This document shows positions 53,203 through 63,500 of a stretch of DNA of 64,000 bases, piece after piece. Positions within the stretch are counted from its first letter, which is position 1, and each line of letters opens with the position of its first letter. The notes beneath the pieces were generated by a model. The model did no database searches, had not been told where the DNA came from, and saw nothing but the letters and a program-made list of their open reading frames with translations. The stretch spans positions 1 to 64,000 of the forward strand of contig NZ_LWQT01000045.1 of assembly GCF_001650715.1 (NCBI RefSeq), written 5' to 3'. A program made the position numbers and the translations under genes. The stretch is from Paramagnetospirillum marisnigri (GTDB lineage Bacteria; Pseudomonadota; Alphaproteobacteria; Rhodospirillales; Magnetospirillaceae).

Positions 53203-54315
53203 CTAATCCAGGCTCTTGGCGGTATCGAGCAGCACGGTGCGAAAGGTCTTCAGCAGGCGCTGGTCGATCTGGCGGCCCAGCTGGGTCATGACATGCAGCG
53301 CCTGCTCCGGCTCCATGGGGGCCTTGTAGGCGCGGCGGTCGGTCAGCGCGCCGAAGATATCCATGATGGTGGCCATGCGGGCCAGTTCATTGACCTGCCC
53401 CCCCTTCAGTCCGAAGGGATAGCCGGTGCCGTCCAGCTTCTCGTGATGCTGCTCGGCGATCATCAGGGCGCCGCGCGGCAGGCCGGGGCTGCTGCGCAGG
53501 AAATCGCCGGTATGCGAGACATGGCCGCGCATGATCACCATTTCCTGGTCGGTCAGGCGATCCGGCTTGTTCAGCACGTCCTGCGGCACCGCCATCTTGC
53601 CCACGTCATGGACCAGGCCGCCGGTGGTCAGGGTCATCAGGTCGTCGCCCCGCAACCCGATGGAGTGGCCGAACACCGTCAGGAACATGGCGACGCGCAA
53701 CGAGTGGACATAGGAGTAATTGTGGTGTTCCCGCACCCCGTCCAGGATCGAGCGGTACTCCCCGGTGCTGACGGCCTCCACCAGCGGGGTGCAGGCGTGG
53801 TGCAGGGCCTCGTAAGGCAGGGGGGCTCCCTCGGCCATCAGGTCGGCGATGGCGGTGAAGACCTTGGAGGTGCGCTTCAGCGCCGCGCGCTGCACCGGTT
53901 CGATGCGGGTCCACGACCGCTCGACCTTGCTGGTGATTTCCCTGGCCAGGGCACCCAGCAGGGCGCTGCGGCGGAACGGCTTGACCAGCGAGGTGCGCAC
54001 GCCGAAGGCGCTGGCATCGGCCAGGAAATGGCTGCGGTCATTGGTGGCGGTGCAGATGATGGGAATGGTATCGAGATCGGGGACGCAGCAGATCTCGCGC
54101 AACAGCGGCAGGCCGCCCTTGGGCGTGACATTCTCGTCCAGGACTACCGCCGAGGGTGGCCGGGTGGCGATGGCTTCCAGCGCCTCGCCCTGCTCGGCAT
54201 AGGCGACCACGGCATAGTGCGGCGACAGGGCATTGGCAACGTCGGTACGGTAGGACGCGCTGGCATCCACCACGCAAACCAGACTCTTGCCGGATTGTTC
54301 CGCCGCCGCGTTCAT
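53203..54315 (-). CDS. Response regulator with HD-GYP c-di-GMP phosphodiesterase domain
   Basis: A 370-residue two-domain protein. Residues 10-125 form a receiver domain (SLVCVVDASASYRTDVANAL, the phosphorylatable Asp in AVVLDENVTPKGG, the conserved Lys in LVKPFRR). The usual acidic pair is VDAS rather than VDDS. Residues 180-365 form an HD-GYP domain with the metal His-Asp in GGLVHDVGKMAV and the GYP loop in KLDGTGYPFGLKGGQ. It should degrade cyclic di-GMP, opposing the cyclase in the element. No sensor kinase gene is adjacent. Confidence 0.92.
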   Translation of the reverse strand: MNAAAEQSGKSLVCVVDASASYRTDVANALSPHYAVVAYAEQGEALEAIATRPPSAVVLDENVTPKGGLPLLREICCVPDLDTIPIICTATNDRSHFLADASAFGVRTSLVKPFRRSALLGALAREITSKVERSWTRIEPVQRAALKRTSKVFTAIADLMAEGAPLPYEALHHACTPLVEAVSTGEYRSILDGVREHHNYSYVHSLRVAMFLTVFGHSIGLRGDDLMTLTTGGLVHDVGKMAVPQDVLNKPDRLTDQEMVIMRGHVSHTGDFLRSSPGLPRGALMIAEQHHEKLDGTGYPFGLKGGQVNELARMATIMDIFGALTDRRAYKAPMEPEQALHVMTQLGRQIDQRLLKTFRTVLLDTAKSLD

Positions 54316-54431
54316 GGCCCCCCCGCCAAAAAAATGTCCCCGGCCTCAAGGAGGCTCGGGGAGACACACCAAGACTTTGTCATGGCGCCAAGGTCGGGTC
54401 AATACGCCCTTCGATTGTGGGGTGGTGCGCC

Positions 54432-55367
54432 CTACTGGGCCAGCTTGTAGAACTCCACGATATAGCTCCAGGCCTCCTCGGCGGTCTCGACGAAGGTAAA
54501 CAGCTTCTTGTCGCCCGGACTCGCCATGCCCTCGCCGATCAGGGCATCCAGATTGATCACCCGTTCCCAGTATTCCCGTCCGAACAGCAGGATCGGGATG
54601 GGATCGATCTTGCCGGTCTGGATCAGGGTCGCCGCCTCGAACAATTCGTCCAGGGTGCCGAAGCCGCCGGGAAACACCACCAGTGCCTTGGACCGGGTCA
54701 GGAAGTGCATTTTGCGGATGGCGAAATAGTGGAAGCGGAAGCACAGTTCCGGGGTGATATAGGCGTTGGGCTCCTGCTCCAGGGGCAGGACGATGTTGAG
54801 CCCGATGGACTTGCCGCCCGCCTCCATGGCGCCGCGATTGGCGGCTTCCATGATTCCCGGGCCGCCGCCGGTCTTGATGACGAAATCGCAGGTCTGGCGG
54901 TCGGAGCAGGTGCCGGTGACGATATGGGCGAAGCGGCGCGCCTCGTCGTAATAGCGGCTGTTGGCCGCCATGCGCCGGGCCACCGACACCCGGCGGGCAG
55001 CATCGTGGTCGTCGGGATTGGCGCGGGCCTCGGCCTCGGCCGCCGCCAGCCGCTCCGCAGCCGCTTCCGGGTTGGGGATGCGGGCCGAGCCGAACACGGC
55101 GATGGTGGATTTGATGCCGTATTGCTGCTGCAGCAGTTCCGGCTTCAGCAGTTCCAGCTGCAGCCGCACCGGCCGCAGGTCCTGACGCAGCAGGAAGTCC
55201 ACATCCTCGAAGGCTAGGCGATAGGCGGGCGAGGCGGTCTGGGCGGTGGCGGTGGCCTCGCCGGGCAAGGTGAACTTGCCGGCTTCACGACGCGCGGTGG
55301 GAAAGGGGCCGCGACGGGGATATTTACGCATGAATGGGCTGACTCCGGGGGCGGATTCGTCCGCCAT
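54432..55367 (-). CDS. LOG/TIGR00730-family Rossmann protein
   Basis: A 311-residue protein. The family motifs are VIKTGGGPGIMEAANRGAME and VVFPGGFGTLDELFEAATLI (PGGxGTxxE). Known relatives release cytokinin bases from ribotides or cleave nucleotide N-glycosidic bonds. This version has about 100 extra N-terminal residues (EDVDFLLRQDLRPVRLQLEL region) typical of the longer bacterial subgroup. GGGAGGTGAT immediately before ATG 55,367 fixes the start. Confidence 0.85.
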   Translation of the reverse strand: MADESAPGVSPFMRKYPRRGPFPTARREAGKFTLPGEATATAQTASPAYRLAFEDVDFLLRQDLRPVRLQLELLKPELLQQQYGIKSTIAVFGSARIPNPEAAAERLAAAEAEARANPDDHDAARRVSVARRMAANSRYYDEARRFAHIVTGTCSDRQTCDFVIKTGGGPGIMEAANRGAMEAGGKSIGLNIVLPLEQEPNAYITPELCFRFHYFAIRKMHFLTRSKALVVFPGGFGTLDELFEAATLIQTGKIDPIPILLFGREYWERVINLDALIGEGMASPGDKKLFTFVETAEEAWSYIVEFYKLAQ

Positions 55368-55483
55368 ATCACCTCCCAAGTGTCGGCCATGCATCCTTAC
55401 CAGCGGGTAAAGACACACGCGGCGCTTGGAAAGCGGCGCTCCCTTCGCTATAGGGGGAGGAATTGTTGACAGGAAACAGCGTC

Positions 55484-56140
55484 ATGACACATCAGCACCT
55501 CGGCGATTTCGGGGATTTCTCGCTCTCGGTGGTGGTCACCAGCCCGCCCTGGTACGAAAATTGTTTCCTGGTCCTGCATAAGCCCAGCAAGTCCCTGGTG
55601 GTGGTCGACCCCGGTGGCGACGCCGAGCGCATCCTGGATACCATCGAGCAGTTGGACGGCAAGACCGAGGCCATCTGGCTGACCCACGGCCATCCCGACC
55701 ATCTGGGAGCGGCGCACCGGCTGGAAAGCGAACTCAAGGTTTCGACCCATGCCCATGCCGACGAGATGCCGGTCATCGCGGCGGCCAGCGATCTCAGCCG
55801 CTCCTTCACCGGCCAGCCGCAGCAAGGCCCCGGCAGCCTGAGCACCTTCGAAGGCGAGCCCAGCCTGTCCCTGGGCGGCGTTCCGGTACGGGTGATCCAC
55901 ACCCCCGGCCATACCCCCGGCGGCGTCTGCTTCGATTTCGGCACCTTCGTGCTGACCGGCGACACCTTGTTCCGTAACGGCGTCGGGCGGACCGACCTGC
56001 CCGGCGGCAGCGAACAGCAGCTTTGGGCCTCCATCAACCGGCTGCTCGGCCTGCTGGGCGAGGAAACCATGCTGTATTCCGGCCACGGCCCGGAATGGGG
56101 CGTGCGCGAAGCCCGCCGCTGGTGGCGGATGGTCGGCTAA
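55484..56140 (+). CDS. Metallo-beta-lactamase-fold hydrolase (glyoxalase II-like)
   Basis: A 218-residue hydrolase. The metal-binding motif HxHxDH is WLTHGHPDHLGAA, the next His in VIHTPGHTPGGVCFD, the bridging Asp in FVLTGDTLFRNGVGRTD, and the last His in YSGHGPE. Motif order and length match the YcbL/glyoxalase II-like subfamily. AGGAAA eight bases before ATG 55,484 supports the start; a TTG at 55,463 is possible. The substrate is probably a thioester, by family. Confidence 0.9.
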   Translation: MTHQHLGDFGDFSLSVVVTSPPWYENCFLVLHKPSKSLVVVDPGGDAERILDTIEQLDGKTEAIWLTHGHPDHLGAAHRLESELKVSTHAHADEMPVIAAASDLSRSFTGQPQQGPGSLSTFEGEPSLSLGGVPVRVIHTPGHTPGGVCFDFGTFVLTGDTLFRNGVGRTDLPGGSEQQLWASINRLLGLLGEETMLYSGHGPEWGVREARRWWRMVG

Positions 56141-56156
56141 GCGGCTTGGTTCCGGT

Positions 56157-57410
56157 TCATTTCGCCAGGGAATGCTGCGCCGGATGGCGCGGCGCCTCGG
56201 GCAGGCGGGTGTCGGGATGCCAGCCCACCACCGCCGTCAGCACGGCGAAGCCCGCCACATAGGCGGCGGCCACATGCCAGCCGTGGCGCAGCCACTGCCC
56301 CACCGACTTGGCTTCGGGGAACATGTTGGACAGGGCGACGCCCGCCGATGACCCGAACCAGACCATGGACCCGCCAAAGCCCACGGCATAGGCCAGGAAG
56401 CCCCAGTCATAGCCGCCCTGCTTGATGGCCAGCGCCGTCAGCGGGATATTGTCGAACACTGCCGAGACGAAGCCCAGGCCCAGCGTGGTCAGGACCGAGG
56501 CGGCGGGCAACTCCTCCACCGGCATCATGGAGGCGCACAGCACCAGCGACAGCAGGAAGATCGAGCCCTTGGCGGTCTCGGGCAGGATTTCCCAGTCGGG
56601 ACGGCGGATCACCATGGTCGCGCCCAGGGCGATCCATACCGAACCGCCGATGAAGGGGAAGCTTTCCGCCAGATGGCCAAACTGCAGATTGACCATCACA
56701 TTGGTAACGATGGCCGAGGTCAGGATGATGGCGACGATGCCGACCCGGCCCCAATCCACATGGGTATGGGCATGGGCATGCTTCAGGATCGGCGAGTAGG
56801 CGTGCTGCTGCTTGGCGGCGACGACACCGACGATCAGCAGGCTGACCACCGCCCCGGCATAGGCCTCGAGTACCGCCAGGGGCGAGACCCCGGCGATCCA
56901 CAGCATGGTGGTGGTGGTGTCGCCCACCACCGAGCCCGAACCGCCCGCATTCGACGCGGCGACGATGGCCGCCAGATAGCCGATATGGACCTTGGCCCGG
57001 AACAACTGGTGCGCCATGGCGCCGCCGATCAGGGCGGCGGCGATGTTGTCCAGGAAGGACGACAGCACGAACACCATCACCAGCAGGACGAAGCCGCCCT
57101 TCCAGTCCTCGGGCAGGTATTTGGGCAGCACCACCGGCACATGGCTCTTCTCGAAATGGCGGGACAGCAGGGCGAAGCCCATCAGCAGACAGAACAGATT
57201 GGCCAGCGTCACCCATTCATGGCCGAGATGGCCGACGAAGCCCCCGACCCCGGCCCCGGTCTTGAAGCCGGTGACCGCCATCTTGTAAACGGCGATGGAG
57301 GTCAGGCCGCCCAGCCCGACATAAAGGGTGTGGTTGTGCAGCAGCGCCACCCCCAGCAGGGTCAGGCCGAACAGGAAGAATTCCACGGGAATGCCGAACA
57401 GGCTGGGCAT
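56157..57410 (-). CDS. NhaD/ArsB-type ion transporter superfamily permease
   Basis: A 417-residue protein with about eleven hydrophobic segments. Two related halves carry SSFLDNIAAALIGGAMAH with NAGGSGSVVGDTTTTMLW, and SAVFDNIPLTALAIKQGG with VGFGGSMVWFGSSAGVALSN, as in NhaD and ArsB proteins. The His-rich loop HAHAHTHVDWG lies between the halves. Probable substrates are Na+ or an organic/inorganic anion; the precise one is unclear. It is only distantly similar to the element-borne NhaD (18,398-19,711). Confidence 0.85.
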   Translation of the reverse strand: MPSLFGIPVEFFLFGLTLLGVALLHNHTLYVGLGGLTSIAVYKMAVTGFKTGAGVGGFVGHLGHEWVTLANLFCLLMGFALLSRHFEKSHVPVVLPKYLPEDWKGGFVLLVMVFVLSSFLDNIAAALIGGAMAHQLFRAKVHIGYLAAIVAASNAGGSGSVVGDTTTTMLWIAGVSPLAVLEAYAGAVVSLLIVGVVAAKQQHAYSPILKHAHAHTHVDWGRVGIVAIILTSAIVTNVMVNLQFGHLAESFPFIGGSVWIALGATMVIRRPDWEILPETAKGSIFLLSLVLCASMMPVEELPAASVLTTLGLGFVSAVFDNIPLTALAIKQGGYDWGFLAYAVGFGGSMVWFGSSAGVALSNMFPEAKSVGQWLRHGWHVAAAYVAGFAVLTAVVGWHPDTRLPEAPRHPAQHSLAK

Positions 57411-57505
57411 CGGGGGCGTCCGCGTCAGATCGAGGGAATTCGATCATAGCCATAAGAGGACACCGCTCCCAACCCGGAACTTGGTGTGCGGCGCGTCAAA
57501 TCCGA

Positions 57506-60500
57506 TCAGGCCACCGCCGATTCCATGGCCGCCACCTGGGCCACCGTCATGCCCGCGATCTGGGTGGTGGTGAAGGCGTCGATCTGGGTGGCGGTCAGGC
57601 TTTCGATCTGGGTCGGCGTCAGGGCGCTGATGCCGCTGGCGGTCAGGCCGGACACCTGGGTGGTGGTCAGGCCCGCCAATTGGGCCGGACTCAGGGCCGA
57701 CACCTCGGTGACGCTCAGATTGCCGATCTGGGTGACGGACAGGGCGCCGACCTGGGTGGGCGTCAGGGCGGCGAACTGAGTGGCGTTCAGCGCCTGCAAC
57801 TGGGTGCCGGTCAGATTGGTCACCTGGGTGGTGGACAGCGAGCCCACCTGGCCCGTGCTCAGCACCCCGATCTGGGCGGTGGTCAAGGACCGGATCTGCA
57901 CCCGGGCCAGGGCGCCCAACTGGGTGGAGGACAGCGACTGGATCTGGGTGGTGGTCAGGCCCGCCACCTCCTCGGTGGTCAGCGAGCCCATCTGAGCGGC
58001 GGTCAGGCCGGCGAACTGGGTCGAGGTCAGCGAGGCGATCTGGGTCGCGGTCAGACCACCGATGCCCAGGGTGGACAGGGCGCCGATCTGGCTGCTGCTC
58101 AGCGCCCCCAACTGGGACGGCGACAGCGAGGCCAGGCCGGTGGCGGTCAGTCCGCTCAGCCCCGCGGGCGACAGCGACGCCATCTGGGTGGTGGACAGGG
58201 CGGCTAGCTGGGTCAAGCTCAGCGCGCCGATGCCGGTGGCGGCCAGCCCGCCCAATTGGGTGACGGTCAGGGCGTCCATCTCGGCCGAGGTCAACCCGGT
58301 GATCTGGGTGGTGGACAAGGCGCCGATCTGGGTGATGGTCAGGCCGTGCAACTGGGTGGTGGTCAGCGAGCCGATCTGGGTCTCGCTCAATCCGCCGATG
58401 CCGGTGGTGGACAACGAGCCGATCTGGGACACGGTCAGGCTGCGCAATTGGGTGGTGGACAGGGCGCCGATGCCGGTGGTGGACAGGCCGCCCAACTGGG
58501 TGGCGGTCAGGCTGGAGACCTCGGTGGCGGTCAGCGCCGCCACCTGGGCCGCCGACAGCGCCCCCATCTGCGGCGCGCTCAGGCCGCGCAACTGGGTGGT
58601 GGTCAACGAGGCCAGCTGGGTATCGACCAGACCCGCCATGCTGGTGGTGGACAAGGCGGCCAGTTGGGTCGGGCTCAAACCGCGCAACTGGGTGGTGGTC
58701 AGGCCCGCCAGTTGGGTCTCGGTCAGGCCGCCCAGGCCGGTGGCCGACAGCCCCGCCATCTGGGTGGCGGTCAGGCGGTCGATCTGGGTATCGGTCAGGG
58801 ATTCCACGCCGCCCGCGCCGAGTCCGGCCAATTGGGTGACGCTGAGCGCCAGGATATCGGTATTGGACAGGCTGCGGATCTGGGTGGCCGACAGCGCTCC
58901 CATCTGGGTCGAGGTCAGGCCGCGCAGTTGGGTGGTGGACAGCGCATCCACTTGCGTGGCCGACAATCCCGCCACGGCGCTGGTGGACAGGGCAGCCAGT
59001 TGGGTCGAGGTGAAGCCGCCCAGCTGGGTGCTGGTCAGCGCCGCCATCTGGGTATTGCTCAAGCCACGCAATTGCTGGGTGGTCAGGGCGGCGATCTGGG
59101 CGGTGGTCAGCCCGGCCACCTGATCGGTGGTCAGGGCGGCGAGTCCGGTGGAGGCCAAGGCCCCCAGCTGGTTGAGGCTCAGCGACGACAATTCGGTGGC
59201 GGTCAGGCCGCTGACCTGATCGGTGGTCAGGGCCGACATCTGGGTGGCGGTCAGGCCCCGCAGCTGGGTGGTGGTCAACTGGCCGATCTGGGTCAGGCTC
59301 AGCCCGGCGACGCCGGTGGCCGACAGGCCGCCGATCTGGGTGGCCGACAGCCGCGCCAATTGAGTCGAGGACAGGGCCGCCACCTGCTCGTCGGTCAGCC
59401 CGGCCAGCTGGGTGGTGGTCAGCACCGCCAGTTCGGTGGTGGTCAGGCCGTTGATCTCGTCCGCCGACAGGGCGCTGATCTGATCCGAGGCCAGCCCCTT
59501 GATCTGGGTGGTGGACAGCGAGGCGATCTGGTCGGCGGTCAGCGCCCCCACTTCCTCGTAGCCCAGCATGGTGATCTGGGTCGAGCTCAGCCCGTCCAAC
59601 TGGGTGGCGGTCAGGGCCGATATCTGGGCCTGGCTCAGGCCATTGATCTCGGCCGCCGACAGGGCGCCGATCTGGCTGGAGGTCAGGACCGCCAACTGGG
59701 TCAGGCTCAACTCTTCCAACTGGGTGGCCTGCAGGCCCCGGACCTGGGTGGTGGTCAGTCCGGCCATGCCGGTGGCGGTCAGGCTGTTGAGCGCGGTGGC
59801 GGTCAGGGCGCCGATCTGGGTCGAGCTGAGGGCTCGCAACTGGGTGGCGGTCATGGCCGCCATCTGGGTGGCACCGAGTCCGTCCATGCCGGTCACCGAC
59901 AGGGCCGCCAACTGGCTGGTGCTCAGGGCGGCGATCTGGGTGGCGCCGAGCGCGCCGGTCTGGGTTTCGCGCAGTCCCGCCAACTGGGTGGTGGTGAGCG
60001 CCGCCAGGCCGGTGGCGGTCAGCCCCGCCGCCTGGGTCGCGCTCAGCATGCCCAACTGGGTGGCGGTCAGGCCCCGCAACTGGCCGGTGGACAGACCCGC
60101 CATCTGGGAGGCGGTCAGGCCTTCCAGGGCAGTGGCCACCAGTCCCGCCATCTGGGTGGAAGACAGGGCGGCGAGTTGGGTCGCCGACAGGCTGGCGGCC
60201 TGGCTGGCACTCAGGCCGGACAAGGCCGTGGTGGAGAGCGCGCCGATCTGGGCGGTGGTCAGGGTGGTGATCTGGCCAAGGCTGAGGGCGCCGATCTGTG
60301 TGGCGGTCAGACCGCCGAGCTGGGCCGTGGTCAGGGCGGCGAACACGGTGGCGGTCAGCCCCCCCACCTGGGTCTCGGTCAGGGCACCCACCAGGGCCGG
60401 GGTCAGGGCCGATAGTTGGGTGGCGCTGAGATTGGCGATCTGAGTGGCGGTCAGCCCGGCGATGCCGCCGCCGGAGATGGCGCCGATCTGGGTCGAGGTC

Positions 60501-63500
60501 ATGACACCCAGTTGCAGCGCGGTCAGGGCTTCCATCTGGGTGGTGGCCAGACCGGCGATCTGGGTCGCCGACAGGGAGGCCACCGCCGCCGAACTCAGCC
60601 CCGCCACCTGGGCGGCGTCCAGCGCACCCAACTGGGTGGCGGTCAGCGCCTTGACCTGGGTGGTGGACAAGGCCCCCATCTGGGTCTGGCTGAGGCCGCC
60701 TAACTGATAACTGTCCATCACCCCGATCTGGGTGGTGGTCAGGCCGCCGATCTGGGTGGTGGTCAGCGCCGCCATCTGGGTGTCGGCCAGGCCAAGGAAG
60801 GCGGTGGCGGTCAAGGCCCCCAACTGGGTGGTGGACAGGGAAGCCAACTGGGCAGTGGACAAGGAGTCCACCTCGGTGGCGGTCAGGCCGCGCATCTGGG
60901 TGGTGGACAGGGCCGCCATCTGGGTGGCGCTCAGCCCATCGATGCCGGTGACCGACAGGGCCGCCACCTGGGCAGCGGTGAGATTGCGTATCTGGGTAAC
61001 GGTCAGGGCGGCGATCTGGGTATCGCTCATTCCGTCAATGCCGCCAATGGGCAGGGCGGCGATCTGGGTGGTGGACAGGGCCGCCAGTTGAGAGGTGGAC
61101 AGGGAAGCCAGCTGCTGCTCGGTCAGGCCGCCGATCTGGGTGGCCGACAGCGCCGCCACCTGCCCGGTGCTCAAGGATGCCACTTGGGTCTCGTTCAACC
61201 CGCTCAGCGCCGCCGCCGACAGGGCCGAAACCTGGGTAGTGGTCAGACCGCCCAGCGCGGCGGTGGTCAAGGCCCCCATCTGCCCGGCGGTCAATCCGCC
61301 CAACTGGGTGGTGGTCAGGGCGGACAACTCGGTCGAGCTCAGCCCCTCCATCTGCTCGGCGGTCAGGGAGCCCACCTGGAACGGGCTCCAGGCCCGCATC
61401 TGGGTGGCGGTCAGGGCGCCGATCTGCGCCGCGCTCAACCCGCCAATGCCGGTGGCCGAAAGGGCGCCGATCTGGGTAGCGCTCAACTGGCCCAATTGGG
61501 TCAGGCTCAGATTGGCGACATTGGTGGAAGACAGCCCCTGAATCTGGGTGGTGGTCAGCGCCGCCAGTTGGGTGGCGGTCAGATTGGCCATCTGGGTGGA
61601 GGACAGCGCCGCGAACTGGGGACCGCTCAGGCCCTTGATCTGGGTGACGGTCAGCCCCGCCAGGGCGGTGGAGTCCAGGCCCGCCAGCTGGGTAGCGCTC
61701 AGCCATGCCAGTTGGCTGGTGGTCAGGGCCGCCAGTTGGGTGGCGTTCAGCGCGCCAACCTGCGAATCGCTGAGGCCCGCCACGGCGGCGGCCGACAGCG
61801 AAGCCATCTGGGCGGCGTTCAGCGCGCCCAACTGCCCGGCATCCAGCGACGCCGCCTGTTCGGCGCCCAAGCCCTTGATCTGGGTCGCCGACAGCAAGGT
61901 CATGTCGGTGGGGCTCAGCCCGTCCAGGGCGGCGGTGGTCAGGGCACCGATCTGGGTGGCGGTGAGCGAGCGGAACTGGGTGGGAGTCAACCCGGCCAGT
62001 TGCGACGAACTCAAGCCCCCGATGCCCGAGGCCGACAGCGCCATCACCTGGGTGGCGGCCAGCGAGGTCAACTGCTCGTCGCTCAGCGCCTGTATCTGGC
62101 TTTCACCCAGGCGGTTGACCTGGGTGGTGGTCAGGGCGGCGATCTGGGCTTCCGACAGGCTGGCGATCAGGGTCGAGGACAGGGCGGCGATCTGGCCGCC
62201 GGTCAGGCCCCGCAATTGGGTGGTGGTCAACTGGCCCAGTTCGGTGGCCGACAATCCGTTCAGCTGGGTAGCGGTCAGGCCCGCCATCTGGGCGGTGCTC
62301 AGCGCCGCCATCTGGGTGCTGCCCAGCATGGCCATCTGGGTCTCGGTCAGGCCGCTGATGCCGCCGGGCGACAGCGCCGCCAACTGGGTATCCAGCAGGG
62401 CGGAAATCTGGGTGGCGGTCATGGCCGCCACCTGATCGGCGTTCAGGCCGCCCAACTGGGTCCGGGTCAGGGCCGACATCTCGGTGCTGGTCAGCGCCGC
62501 CACCTGCGCCGGGCTCAGGGCGCCGATCTGGCTCGAACTCCATGACCGTATCTGGGTGGAGGACAGCGCCGCGAACTGCTCGCTGCTCAGCCCCGCCATG
62601 CCGGTGGTGGACAGGGCGCCGATCTGAACACTGGTCATGGCCGCAAGCTGGGTGGCCGCCAGGGCGGCGACGGCGGCCGAGGTCAGGCCGCGCACCTGGG
62701 TGGTGGTCAGCGCCGCCATGCCGGTGGCGGTCAGGCTCTCGATCTGGGCATTGCTCAGCGAGCTCAGTTGCGAGGTGGTCAGGCTCTTGATCTGGGTGGA
62801 AGACAGCGCCGCCAACTGGGTCGAGGTCAGGGCCTCCACCTGCACGGGCGTCAGCATGCCGATCTGGGTCGAGGTCAGGGCGTTCAACTGGGTGGCTGTC
62901 AGGGCCTCCACCTGGGTGTCGCTCAAGCCCCGCAGCGCCGCCACGCCGAGCGCACTCAACTGGGTGGTGGACAAGGCCGCCACCTGGGTGCTGTTCAAGG
63001 ATTCCAGGCTGGTGGTGGCCAGACCCTTGATCTGCATGGTTCCCAATGCCGCCAGGCCGGTGGTGCCGAGCGCCGCCAGGGCGGTGGACGGCAGAACGCC
63101 CATCTGGGTCATGGTCAGGGCCTTGAGCTGGGTGGTGCTCAGGGCCGCCATCTGGCCCTCGGTCAGGCCGATGACCTGGGTGGTGCGCAGGGCGGCGATC
63201 TGGCCAGAACTCATCACCGCCAGTTGGGTCAGGCTGAGCGAGCCGATCTGGGTGGCGCTGAGACGGTCGATCTGGCTGGTGGCCAGCCCCGCCATCTGGG
63301 TCGGGGTGAGGCCCGCCAACCCGTCCTCGGACAAGGCGGCGATCTGGACGCCGTTCATGGCCTTCAACTGGGTCGAGGTCAACAACGCCACCTGTTCGGC
63401 GCTCAGGCCCGACAGCGCCGGGGCGGTCAGGCCGGCGATCTGGGTGGCGGTCAGGGACGCCAATTGGGTGGTGGCCAGCCCCTGCATATCCTCGGCCGAC

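Noticed and set aside
58256-60415. Long plus-strand reading frame (about 719 codons, Gly/Gln-rich) opposite the octapeptide gene
   Set aside because: It follows only from the 24-base period and the codon bias of the minus-strand repeats; several plus frames are open in the same way, and none has a ribosome site or a recognisable product.
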